Part shown: in pieces, positions 35,346 to 43,894 of the stretch | Position numbering within the stretch: the first letter of the stretch is position 1 | Layout: each line of letters opens with the position of its first letter | DNA from: Arctic95D-9 sp035967665 | GTDB taxonomy: Bacteria > Verrucomicrobiota > Verrucomicrobiia > Verrucomicrobiales > DEV007 | Length of the DNA stretch: 64,000 nucleotides | Assembly: GCA_035967665.1 (NCBI GenBank) | Contig: JAYWLB010000095.1 | Span: 186,001-250,000 of the forward strand | Reading direction: 5' to 3' | The notes under the pieces: model-generated | Told to the model about the DNA's origin: nothing | What the model saw: only the letters and a program-made list of their open reading frames with translations | The model's database searches: none | Position numbers and translations under genes: made by a program

Positions 35346-35678
35346 ATGCTGACCGCCGACGAGCTCATTGATCTCGAGGAGATCATTATCGCCGAGCTGG
35401 AGCGGATTCGAAAAGAATCTGCATCCAGCGGCGAAGAGCGCGCCGCCATTTCCCCTGACGTCTCGATCGGCCGCCTTTCGAGACTCGACTCGATGGCGAT
35501 GCAGGAAGTCGCCAAAGAAGCCGAACGGCGACGGGAGGAGCGACTCGCCTTTCTCGAAATGGCGCTCACCCGTCTCGACGACGGCACCTACGGTCGCTGT
35601 GACCGCTGCGGTGAAGACATCGCCTTCGAACGTCTCAAAGTAACACCCGAAGCGAAGTTCTGCAGCGGCTGCGCCTGA
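35346..35678 (+). CDS. DksA/TraR family C4 zinc-finger protein
   Basis: 110 residues. The N-terminal two thirds are a charged helical hairpin (EEIIIAELERIRKE, AERRREERLAFLEMALTRLDD) and the C-terminus holds the zinc finger CDRCGEDIAFERLKVTPEAK ending FCSGC, with four cysteines. Such proteins insert into the RNA polymerase secondary channel or bind other partners. It overlaps nothing but is only 12 bp after the LDH2 gene. Confidence 0.9.
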   Translation: MLTADELIDLEEIIIAELERIRKESASSGEERAAISPDVSIGRLSRLDSMAMQEVAKEAERRREERLAFLEMALTRLDDGTYGRCDRCGEDIAFERLKVTPEAKFCSGCA

Positions 35679-35681
35679 ATT

Positions 35682-35760
35682 GGTAACATGGATTTCCAAT
35701 CCGTGTGCGGAGCCTATCCGCGCGGGAGTCTAACAACACGGGTTGAAAACCCATGCTACC
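35682..35760. repeat. Head-to-head pair of REP-like units
   Basis: A 25-bp unit at 35682-35706 (GGTAACATGGATTTCCAATC...) and another at 35736-35760 on the opposite strand (GGTAGCATGGGTTTTCAACC...) match at about 20 of 25 bases. Each unit is itself imperfectly palindromic around CATGG...CCGTG. The pair fills the gap between two convergent genes and could act as a bidirectional terminator. Confidence 0.5.
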
Positions 35761-35784
35761 TCGGGAGTCTTTGCATCAAGTTCC

Positions 35785-37242
35785 TCACGCGATCACTTCC
35801 ATAATCGGGTCAGCGCCTTCGACACCGACGAGCTTGTGATCGAGCCCGCCGAAGAAGAAACTGAGGTCATTCGGATCAAGCCCCATTAACTGGAGAATCG
35901 TTGCGTGGAGATTCTTTACCTCATACCGGTTTTCCACTGCCATCGATCCCAACTCATCGGTCTGCCCGATCGAAACACCGCCTTTGATTCCCCCGCCGGC
36001 CATCCACATCGTGAAGCCGTAGCTGTTGTGATCGCGGCCTGTCCCCTTCTCGTATTCAGCGGTGGGCTGGCGTCCGAATTCACCGCCCCAGACCACCAGC
36101 GTGTCTTCGAGCATCCCGCGACGCTTGAGATCCTTGAGCAGTCCAGCAATGGGCTTGTCTGTCGCTCCGGCATGGAGGTTGTGATTGTTTTCCAAATCCC
36201 CGTGGGCATCCCAGTTGTGATCATTGTGCGCCCCGCCGGAGTATAGCTGGATGAACCGGGTTCCGCGCTCGACGAGACGCCGCGCAAGAAGACACTTTCG
36301 GCCGAAGTCCTCCGTCCTCCTGTCATCCATTCCGTAGAGATTCCGGGTCTCTTCGGGCTCGTCGTTGATATCGATCGCCTCGGGGGCGGTCGACTGCATT
36401 CGATAAGCCAACTCGTAGCTGGAAATTCGCGCGGCAAGGTTGGTGTTATCAAAGCGCGGCGAAAGGTGCCCCGAATTGAGATGGTTCAACGAATCAATCA
36501 GCATACGTTGCTCGGAGTTCGGCATTCCATCGACGTGCTTGAGATTTAAAATCGGACTCCCCTGCGAACGAAAAACGGTCCCCTGATAACTCGCAGGCAT
36601 GAACCCGGAGGTCCAGTTTTTCGCCCCGGATATGGGACCACCACTTTGATCTAACATGACCACATAACCCGGCAGATTTTCATTCACCGAGCCGAGACCG
36701 TAATTCACCCAGGAGCCCAGCGACGGATTCCCGCTGATGAGCGATCCGCTGTTCATCATGAGAAGGGCCGACCCGTGAATCGGCGAATCAGCCGTCATTG
36801 AATGAAGGAATGCGATGTCATCGACACAGCTCCCGACATGGGGAAAGAGATCGGAGACATACTTTCCGCACTGGCCGTATTGCTTGAACTTCCACTTCGG
36901 CTCTACGATCCGTCCCTCATTCTTTTTACCGCCGCGACCAAAGGTTTTCACCTCAATCGTCTTGCCGTCCATCCCCACCATACTCGGCTTGTAGTCGAAG
37001 GTATCGATGTGACTCGGCCCGCCATACATGAACAGAAAAATCACGCTCTTCGCCTTCCCGTTGATCATCGGCGGCTTGCTCGCGAGTGGATTCAGCGAAT
37101 TGGCCGCGCTTGCCTTTTTCAGCAAACCGTCCTGACTCATCAACCCTGTCAGAGCGAGTGCCGGAAAACCTCCCCCGACCGAGCTGAGGAATTCACGGCG
37201 GTTGAACTGTCGGCAGAAATCCTGTGTTTTCTTTTTCTTCAT
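35785..37242 (-). CDS. DUF1501 domain-containing protein
   Basis: 485 residues. FNRREFLSSVGGGFPALALTG is a Tat-like signal with one substituted position. Blocks seen: SVIFLFMYGGPSHIDTFDYKP, NPSLGSWVNYGLGSVNENLPGYVVM, KCLLARRLVERGTRFIQLYSGG, LEDTLVVWGGEFGRQPT and GRDHNSYGFTMWMAGGG. It starts 3 bp after the stop of the upstream PSD1 gene, so the two are a tight operon. Confidence 0.93.
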   Translation of the reverse strand: MKKKKTQDFCRQFNRREFLSSVGGGFPALALTGLMSQDGLLKKASAANSLNPLASKPPMINGKAKSVIFLFMYGGPSHIDTFDYKPSMVGMDGKTIEVKTFGRGGKKNEGRIVEPKWKFKQYGQCGKYVSDLFPHVGSCVDDIAFLHSMTADSPIHGSALLMMNSGSLISGNPSLGSWVNYGLGSVNENLPGYVVMLDQSGGPISGAKNWTSGFMPASYQGTVFRSQGSPILNLKHVDGMPNSEQRMLIDSLNHLNSGHLSPRFDNTNLAARISSYELAYRMQSTAPEAIDINDEPEETRNLYGMDDRRTEDFGRKCLLARRLVERGTRFIQLYSGGAHNDHNWDAHGDLENNHNLHAGATDKPIAGLLKDLKRRGMLEDTLVVWGGEFGRQPTAEYEKGTGRDHNSYGFTMWMAGGGIKGGVSIGQTDELGSMAVENRYEVKNLHATILQLMGLDPNDLSFFFGGLDHKLVGVEGADPIMEVIA

Positions 37243-37245
37243 CAG

Positions 37246-40224
37246 TTAGTCGAGGTAAACAAATTCATTCAAATTAAGAGTCACTAGAGCGACCCGTTTC
37301 ATCGCATCGGTGGAGGAAAGCCCCGCTTCGCTCATCAGTTTGCCGTGAAGCGAGACGAGATGATCCAATTCGTCATCGCCCGCCTTTCGTTGCAACGCCA
37401 ACTCCAGACCATTCGCGATTTGAGCACGAAGCTCACCACCGTCCTTTGCGAGTCGATCAGCAAGCAGGCCTGCCTGATCATTCACGAACTTCGAATTCAA
37501 CATCGTGAGGGCCTGAGTCGGGACCGTGGTCACGAATCGCACCGCACAGGTAGTGTCAGTATCAGCCTGATCAAAATCAGCGAGCATCTGGTGCCGCAGG
37601 CTTCGCTTCACATGAACGTAGAGAGAACGGCGAAAGTGATCCTCCTCCTTCGCCGACACAGGCCAGACGGAACCGGGCTTCGATGAAGTTGAAAGCACCT
37701 CCGGCGGCAACGGCGGAAAAACCCATTCCCCCTTGCTCTTAAGATTCAGCTTCCCTGAGAGAGTCAAAATCGAGTCACGCATTTCCTCAGCGGTGAGACG
37801 CCGCATGTCGTAGCGCCAGAAATTCCGGTTCTGTGGATCCTTGTCCAGATTGCCCGAATTGGGTTCCGACGACATTCTGTAGGTATTGCTCATGAGCATG
37901 AGACGGTGCATCGCCTTCATGTCCCAACCGGATTCCACAAACTCCCGGGCGAGCCAATCGAGTAATTCGGGATGGCTTGGTTTTTCCCCGAGATGCCCGA
38001 AGTCAGACGTGCTCGGGACAATCCCCCGGCCGAAATGATGCTGCCAGATCCGGTTGATCATGACCCGAGCGGTGAGCGGATTCTTCTCATCCACGATCCA
38101 GTTCGCGAGCGCGAGTCGTCGTCCCGAACTGTTGATGAGCCCGTTAGCGACCTTCGCTGTTTTTACCGGAGCCGGCTCTGAATCCCGGCTCGCAAGCACC
38201 GCAGGAAGCCCGCTCTCAACGAGATCCCCTTCGGCATGAGCGCTGCCCCGCAAATGAATATGCATTGGAGTCGGCCCGCCCTTGTTCTCCGTAACCGCAT
38301 TCACCGGAATGCCCGGCGTCGCGGTCCGCCATTTCGCGATTTCAGCGAGGCTCTCGTTGTAGACTCCGGCCCAGTCCTTTCCAGTCGCCTTTTTAACTTC
38401 GTTCTCCAGCTTCCTGCCCTTCGGACCTGAGAGGAGTTTCTGCAAATCGACGGCGGAGGCATCGGTGTGCAGCGATAGATCGATATACTGTCCCCCACCG
38501 GTTTGCTTACAGTGAACCGCCACTGTATTCTTGCCCGTCTGGAGCGCACTCAGCGCTTTCCCGCCGAGGATAACAGTCTCATAATCGCGGGTGAAAGATT
38601 TAGCGGAATGAATCAAAGTCCCGTTCAGGAAAACTTCGACATCCTCGTCATGATGAATCTCCAGCACGAGTGTTTGCGGCAGCTTCTTCAACCCGAAAGT
38701 CGTCCGCATCCAGATCTCGGGCGTGTGCCATTTTGTATTGATGTGAGAGTTCGGTGGATTCGCAGCGCCAAAGCCGCCTTTTGCTTTGAACCAGGATTTA
38801 TTGATAAAACCGACATCGCTCCAGTCTGCGGTGGGGCGCGTCGTCGTGTAGAACCACTCCGCGCCATTCCCCCTCGCATCGTCGATCATCGTGGTTCGCC
38901 CCGTGCCGGAGTCACCTTTCAACACCCCGGTGGTTTGGAGGTGTTTCGTGAGAGCAGCAGCCGCCTCGTCACGCTTCTTCTCGAGGGCAGCAAGCTTTGC
39001 TTTGCGCTCCTTTTCAAATTCCTTCTTCTCGTCGGGACTCGCCCAGTTCACGATCGTTCCCGGCGTCGTGTAATGCGTCACCCCGGCAAAGAACGCCATG
39101 AACGAGTAATAATCCTTCTGTGAAATCGGATCCGCTTTGTGGTCGTGACAGCGTGAGCATCCCATCGTTGTAGCGAGGAACGTTTCACTCGTGATCTGAA
39201 CGTTATCGGCAAGAACATCGTAGACGTGCTGCTTGCGATCTGCCGGTTCATCGTCCCACTGCATAAGCCGGTGGTATCCCGTCGCCACGAGCGAATCCAT
39301 CGTAGGTTCGGCGATTTCATCACCCGCGAGCTGTTCAATTACAAACTGATCGTAGGGCTTGTTTTCATTAAAAGCATCGATCACATAATCCCGGTAGCGC
39401 CAGATATAAGGCTTCGGATTGTCACGCTCAAACCCGTTTGTTTCGGCGTAGCGCACGAGATCCAACCAATGACGCGCCCACTTTTCCCCATACTGAGGTC
39501 GACTCAGGAGATCTTCAATCAATGCCGCGTAACTGGCCTCGGGATCAATCCGGTAAGCAGCTATAAACGACTCCACATCTGCAGGCGCCGGCGGCAACCC
39601 GATCAAGTCGTAATAGAGTCGGCGAATCAGTGTTTGAGCACTCGCGGGTTCATTCGGAGTGAGCGCTTCGGAGTCAAGCTGGCTGCGAACAAAGGCATCG
39701 ATGCCGTTCTTCTGCCAGGCGGCATCGTCCACTTTCGGCGGAGCGTTCTTTGAAACCGGCTTATAGGCCCACCAGTTTCGATCCTCTTCCGACACCGTGA
39801 AACCACGACGCGCTTTCGCCTCGCCTTTGATCTCAAGAGCCGGATCGTAGGGAGCGCCGCGCTCCATCCACTCAGTCAGGACAGCAATTTTCGCATCGGA
39901 AAGTTTCCCCTTCGGCGGCATTTGATAGTCGTCGCCTTTGTAACTGATCATCTCGAGAAGCACACTCGCGGCCGGGTTCGCCTCATCGTGCGCCGCTCCG
40001 AATTCCCCGCCGAGCATGAGCCCCTCGCGGCTCGTAATCCGGAAGTCGCCTTTGAGGTGATCCCCCGTTCCGTGGCATTTGAAACAGTGCTCTTTCAGAA
40101 TCGGAAAAACCTTCTCCTTGTAGAAGGCCGCGCCATCGGTCTCAGCTGCCTGCAACGGTGCGGAAAGGAACACTCCAGCGACAAGAGCCGTTGCGATGGA
40201 AACTGAACAGGGTTGGGTCATCAA
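37246..40224 (-). CDS. PSCyt1/PSCyt2/PSD1 (DUF1549-DUF1553) protein
   Basis: 992 residues with a signal peptide (SIATALVAGVFLSAPLQAAE). PSCyt1 haem motif CFKCHG at residues 47-52; DUF1549 with IRRLYYDLIGLPPAPADV and CSRCHDHKADP near residue 355; an inserted beta-sandwich-like segment (LVLEIHHDEDVEVFLNGTLI) around residues 500-590; DUF1553 with RVMINRIWQHHFGRGIVPS, ending NLNEFVYLD. Exported, role unknown. The annotated start lies inside a dispersed repeat (ATGACCCAACCCTGTTC is repeat sequence), so the first residues are repeat-encoded. It overlaps no anti-sigma segment, unlike the homologue at 15612. Confidence 0.93.
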   Translation of the reverse strand: MMTQPCSVSIATALVAGVFLSAPLQAAETDGAAFYKEKVFPILKEHCFKCHGTGDHLKGDFRITSREGLMLGGEFGAAHDEANPAASVLLEMISYKGDDYQMPPKGKLSDAKIAVLTEWMERGAPYDPALEIKGEAKARRGFTVSEEDRNWWAYKPVSKNAPPKVDDAAWQKNGIDAFVRSQLDSEALTPNEPASAQTLIRRLYYDLIGLPPAPADVESFIAAYRIDPEASYAALIEDLLSRPQYGEKWARHWLDLVRYAETNGFERDNPKPYIWRYRDYVIDAFNENKPYDQFVIEQLAGDEIAEPTMDSLVATGYHRLMQWDDEPADRKQHVYDVLADNVQITSETFLATTMGCSRCHDHKADPISQKDYYSFMAFFAGVTHYTTPGTIVNWASPDEKKEFEKERKAKLAALEKKRDEAAAALTKHLQTTGVLKGDSGTGRTTMIDDARGNGAEWFYTTTRPTADWSDVGFINKSWFKAKGGFGAANPPNSHINTKWHTPEIWMRTTFGLKKLPQTLVLEIHHDEDVEVFLNGTLIHSAKSFTRDYETVILGGKALSALQTGKNTVAVHCKQTGGGQYIDLSLHTDASAVDLQKLLSGPKGRKLENEVKKATGKDWAGVYNESLAEIAKWRTATPGIPVNAVTENKGGPTPMHIHLRGSAHAEGDLVESGLPAVLASRDSEPAPVKTAKVANGLINSSGRRLALANWIVDEKNPLTARVMINRIWQHHFGRGIVPSTSDFGHLGEKPSHPELLDWLAREFVESGWDMKAMHRLMLMSNTYRMSSEPNSGNLDKDPQNRNFWRYDMRRLTAEEMRDSILTLSGKLNLKSKGEWVFPPLPPEVLSTSSKPGSVWPVSAKEEDHFRRSLYVHVKRSLRHQMLADFDQADTDTTCAVRFVTTVPTQALTMLNSKFVNDQAGLLADRLAKDGGELRAQIANGLELALQRKAGDDELDHLVSLHGKLMSEAGLSSTDAMKRVALVTLNLNEFVYLD

Positions 40225-40280
40225 TTAAAGAGGGTTTAATCAGAAAGTAAACAGGGTCAGGTCAATGACCAGACAGGGTT
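40206..40280. repeat. Copy C of the AACAGGGTTGAGTCA repeat, with two partial copies
   Basis: AACAGGGTTGGGTCATCAAT (40206-40225) matches the 2397 copy. AAACAGGGTCAGGTCA (about 40249-40264) and GACAGGGTTGAG (about 40272-40283) repeat the core. The first copy overlaps the start codon of the PSD1 gene on the opposite strand. Confidence 0.5.
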
Positions 40281-40318
40281 GAGCCCGTCCGCTTTTCACT
40301 TTTGATCGTGATAAAAGG

Positions 40319-40342
40319 ATAACACGTTGTCGATTGTGTTAT
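40319..40342. promoter_or_regulatory. Inverted repeat upstream of the PSD1 gene
   Basis: ATAACAC and GTGTTAT are perfect 7-bp arms 10 bases apart, about 95 bp upstream of the PSD1 start. Could be an operator for the PSD1/DUF1501 operon; no regulator known. Confidence 0.25.
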
Positions 40343-40451
40343 AGGCTCAGGTCTCGTCATTTTTGTATAAATGCGACATTTTAGAACATTTCACTGTCAC
40401 GCGATCACGGCCTGCCGATGAACCGGCGACGGGAACGTCGGCGCAAGAGGC

Positions 40452-43400
40452 TCAATGAAAATCATGCGAAGCAGCGACGGGAAGCTTCTCATCGGTGCGC
40501 AGCGCCACGATTTTCTCGGCCATGAGATGCGTTGTTTCATCAGCCTGCTGAATCGTTCCGGTGATCACGAGAAACGCCTCGGTCGTGATTGTGAGGCGGT
40601 CTTCTTCGAAACGATTCGCGTAAACGACGCTGTTAGAATGCCCCGTTTCATCTTCAAGAGTAATGAAAACAACGCCCTTTGCAGTGCCGGGGCGCTGGCG
40701 GCAAATCACGGCTCCGGCGGTCGAGGCACGGGCCCCGTTTGGGAGCTGCTTCAGTGCCTCGGCCGTGAGAATGTCCGACGGCAAACGTGAACGAACCAGC
40801 GCGAGAGGGTGTTTTCCCGTCGTGAGCCCGAGCCCTGAGAAATCGGACTGAACGCGCTCGGAATAGGACATTTCCGGCAATGGACAGGGTTCTTTGTCAG
40901 GAGCCCCGGCCGCGGAACCGGCAAAGAGATCGCCCTGCTCCAGCACCGCTTCCTCGACCTCCCAGATAGCGCGGCGACGAGTCGTGGACCAGCCGTTGAG
41001 AGCGCCGACTGAGGCGAGCTGTCGCATTTGCCGCTGATCAAAACCGGTGCGTCGCCGGAAGTCATCGAGCGAGGTAAACGGTTCACGGTCGCGTTCCGCA
41101 AGCATACGGGAGACGACACCTTCACGCAGGCCCTTCACCGAAAGCAACCCGAGCTGCACCGTTTTCTCACCGAGAATCTCGCAGCGCCAACCGGAACGAT
41201 TCACGCAGGGCGATTTGAACTTCAGCCCGCGGCGTTTCGCCTCCTGCACGAGGGTGGCCGGAGAATAAAATCCCATCGGCTGGTTGTTCAACAGTCCGGT
41301 GTAAAACTCGACGGCACGATGCACCTTCAGGTAACTGCTCGCGTAGGCGAGAATGCCGAAACTGATCGCGTGCGATTCGGGAAACCCATAGAGGGCGAAG
41401 GATCCGATCACTTTGACGATGCGCTCAACCGTCTCTTCGCTTATCCCCCGCTCCTGAAGCGCGGCGCGAAGTTTCGTTTCCACTCTTCGCATTTTCTCAT
41501 GGGAACGATGAAAGCCGAGAGCACGGCGCAACTCCTCCGCTTCGCTCCCTGAAAAGTCCGCCATGACCATCGCCATTTTCAAAACCTGCTCCTGAAACAT
41601 GGGAACACCGAGAGTCCGCTCCAGAGTCGGCTTCAGCTTTTCATCAATATAATCGACCGCTTCACGACCGGCGCGGCGCTCCAGATACGGATGGGCAAGC
41701 CCTCCCGCAATCGGACCGGGGCGGACAATCGCGACCTCGATAACGACGTCGTAAAAGCAACGGGGCTTCATCCGGCGCAGCGTATTCATCTGCGCCCGGC
41801 TCTCGATTTGAAAAACCCCGATGGTGTCCGCCGAACACATCAGGTCGTAAGTCGGAGCATCATCTTTAGGCAACTGAGCGAGATCGACGGGGCGGCCACG
41901 GGCCTCTGAAAGTTGCAAAGTTTCCTGCAAGACAGCCATCATCCCAAGTCCTAGCAGATCCACCTTTATGATCCCCATATCGGCGCAGTCATTTTTATCC
42001 CACTGCGCCACGGTCCGCCCCGGCATACTCGCATTCTCCAGCGGCATCACCGCATCGAGCTGCCCCTGACAAATAATCATTCCGCCGGAGTGCTGCCCGA
42101 GATGACGCGGCATTCCGTAAATCTGATCATACAGCATCGCGAGTGCCCCGGCGCGGGGGTGATCAACGGGAATGCCGGACTGTTCGACCTGATTCTCAAA
42201 CGTCATTGTATTTCTGTAATCACCACTCGCATACAAATCCGAAAAACGGCTCAGGACCTCCTCGGGGAATTCCAGCACCTTTCCAATCTCGCGCACCGCA
42301 CTGCGACCGCGGTAGGTAATCACGTTCGCGGTCATTGCGGCCCCGTGCCGGCCATAGCGTCGATACACTTCCTGGATGACCTGTTCGCGCTGATCACCAC
42401 TCGGCAGATCCAGATCGATGTCCGGCCACGACTTGCGCCCCTCACTGAGAAAGCGCTCAAAAAGAAGGCGCGACCCTACCGGATCGACCGGCGTGATTTC
42501 AAGACAGTAACAGACCGCGCTGTTCGCGGCACTCCCCCGCCCCTGCACCATGATATCGTTGTCACGGCAATACTGACAGAGATCCCAGACGATCAAAAAG
42601 TAGCCACTGAAACCGAGCTGAATGATGAGATCGAGTTCCCGCTGAATCTGCTTTTTTACCGCCGACGACAAAGTGCCGTAACGCTTTTGGGCTCCGGCCC
42701 AGGCCCGCTCCGCGAGAAAGGTGTCCATCGAATGCCCGTCCGGAACAGGGTAACGCGGGAACTCATAGCCCAGGTTCCCGAGCGAAAAGTCGAGCGTCTC
42801 ATAGAGGCGTCTCGTGTTCGTAATCGCTTCGGGAAGATCCTGAAAAAGACGCTCCATGATCCTGCCGGATTTCACATGTCGCTCCCCGTTTACGGCGAGA
42901 CGTCTCCCCGCCGCATCGAGGGTGGTGTGAAGGCGGAGGCAGGTAAAAACATCCTGAACCTGACGTGCTCCCGGCACAGCATAGGATACACCATTCGTCG
43001 CCAGAATGGGAAGGCCGTGCGCCGCGGCGAGATCACATTTCGCTTTCACAAGAGGCTCCTCTCCGCGCACCGCATGACGCTGAAGCTCCACGTAGATATC
43101 GCGCTCCGGGAAATGTTTTTTGAGTTTTGTCAGGGCATCCTCCATACCGCGAGGGCCATCGCACCGCCAGCCGGAGTCGAGAGCGCCTTCTTCGTCACCG
43201 GTCAGAACCGCAACGTCACCGGCGATGGATTCGAGTTCCGACCAGGCAGCGGCACATTCCCCTTTCGGCGAGCGCAACTGAGCCTGCGTGATAAGACGGG
43301 AAACGGCCTGATAGCCGCGCCGACTGCGGATTAAAAGCGGCAGGACAACGCCATCCTCCATTGTCAGTTCTGTCCCGACGACCGCGCGCGTCCCGTTTTC

Positions 43401-43565
43401 AACCGAGCGTTGGTGGAACCTGACCGATCCGTAAAATCCATCGCGATCGCAAAGCGCCATCGCTTCGAGTCCCGCGCGGGCGACCGTATCGGCGATCGCT
43501 TCCGGCTGCGAAGCACCGCGGAGGAAACTGAAAGCGCTTCGGGCATGTAATTCGATGTAGTTCAT
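40452..43565 (-). CDS. dnaE2: Error-prone DNA polymerase DnaE2 (ImuC)
   Basis: About 1037 residues from the ATG at 43565 (MNYIELHARSAFSFLRGASQ), the family's standard opening. Longer starts upstream encode repeat sequence and are rejected. The PHP domain leads, then the polymerase palm with SWPDIDLDLPSGDQRE (acidic active-site residues), VQGRGSAANSAVCYCL, and DVVIEVAIVRPGPIAGG; the OB fold sits at the C-terminus. DnaE2 extends across lesions in the SOS mutasome with ImuA and ImuB, both encoded just upstream. A 329-bp spacer separates it from imuB, unusual for this cassette. Confidence 0.95.
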   Translation of the reverse strand: MNYIELHARSAFSFLRGASQPEAIADTVARAGLEAMALCDRDGFYGSVRFHQRSVENGTRAVVGTELTMEDGVVLPLLIRSRRGYQAVSRLITQAQLRSPKGECAAAWSELESIAGDVAVLTGDEEGALDSGWRCDGPRGMEDALTKLKKHFPERDIYVELQRHAVRGEEPLVKAKCDLAAAHGLPILATNGVSYAVPGARQVQDVFTCLRLHTTLDAAGRRLAVNGERHVKSGRIMERLFQDLPEAITNTRRLYETLDFSLGNLGYEFPRYPVPDGHSMDTFLAERAWAGAQKRYGTLSSAVKKQIQRELDLIIQLGFSGYFLIVWDLCQYCRDNDIMVQGRGSAANSAVCYCLEITPVDPVGSRLLFERFLSEGRKSWPDIDLDLPSGDQREQVIQEVYRRYGRHGAAMTANVITYRGRSAVREIGKVLEFPEEVLSRFSDLYASGDYRNTMTFENQVEQSGIPVDHPRAGALAMLYDQIYGMPRHLGQHSGGMIICQGQLDAVMPLENASMPGRTVAQWDKNDCADMGIIKVDLLGLGMMAVLQETLQLSEARGRPVDLAQLPKDDAPTYDLMCSADTIGVFQIESRAQMNTLRRMKPRCFYDVVIEVAIVRPGPIAGGLAHPYLERRAGREAVDYIDEKLKPTLERTLGVPMFQEQVLKMAMVMADFSGSEAEELRRALGFHRSHEKMRRVETKLRAALQERGISEETVERIVKVIGSFALYGFPESHAISFGILAYASSYLKVHRAVEFYTGLLNNQPMGFYSPATLVQEAKRRGLKFKSPCVNRSGWRCEILGEKTVQLGLLSVKGLREGVVSRMLAERDREPFTSLDDFRRRTGFDQRQMRQLASVGALNGWSTTRRRAIWEVEEAVLEQGDLFAGSAAGAPDKEPCPLPEMSYSERVQSDFSGLGLTTGKHPLALVRSRLPSDILTAEALKQLPNGARASTAGAVICRQRPGTAKGVVFITLEDETGHSNSVVYANRFEEDRLTITTEAFLVITGTIQQADETTHLMAEKIVALRTDEKLPVAASHDFH

Positions 43566-43894
43566 GGGGCGCTGCGCGCCGTAAAAAGTAAAAGGTGAAA
43601 GGTAAAAAGTCGGGTAGGCTCCGCCCATCTCCCGGAGCGAGATGGCCACTTTTCCAGGGGAAGTTAACCGCTGATGGACGCTAATTTACGCTGATACTTT
43701 TCGGGACATGCTCGACTCGCGAAGCGAAGCTCTTTTTCTTTTTCTTAATCCTTATCTTAATCTCAAGCAGAGCCAGCCTCCTGATTGCTCTGCCCCCCCC
43801 ACACTTCTAAAGCACCTCCGAAGATAGATACGCACGGAAACTCCCGACTTCTCACGCGCCGGGCCTCCGGCTTCTCACGCGCCCGCCAGGACCA
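43566..43894. repeat. 329-bp spacer in the mutasome operon with dispersed repeats
   Basis: No gene seen. Positions 43569-43610 carry the opposite-strand copy of the T/C-rich repeat next to a GGCGCTGCGCGCC motif; 43663-43697 reads AACCGCTGATGGACGCTAAT then TTACGCTGAT, resembling the widespread intergenic repeats of the form (A)ACCRCTGATGGACGC; a pyrimidine-rich tract (CTCTTTTTCTTTTTCTTAAT) and a run of nine C follow near 43793; and CTTCTCACGCGCC occurs twice (about 43850 and 43871). Confidence 0.5.

Noticed and set aside
42090..43334. 414-residue plus-strand frame
   Set aside because: Antisense shadow of dnaE2; no family motifs.
43566..43649. Longer dnaE2 start at 43649
   Set aside because: The extra 28 residues are encoded by repeat sequence and are not like other DnaE2 starts.
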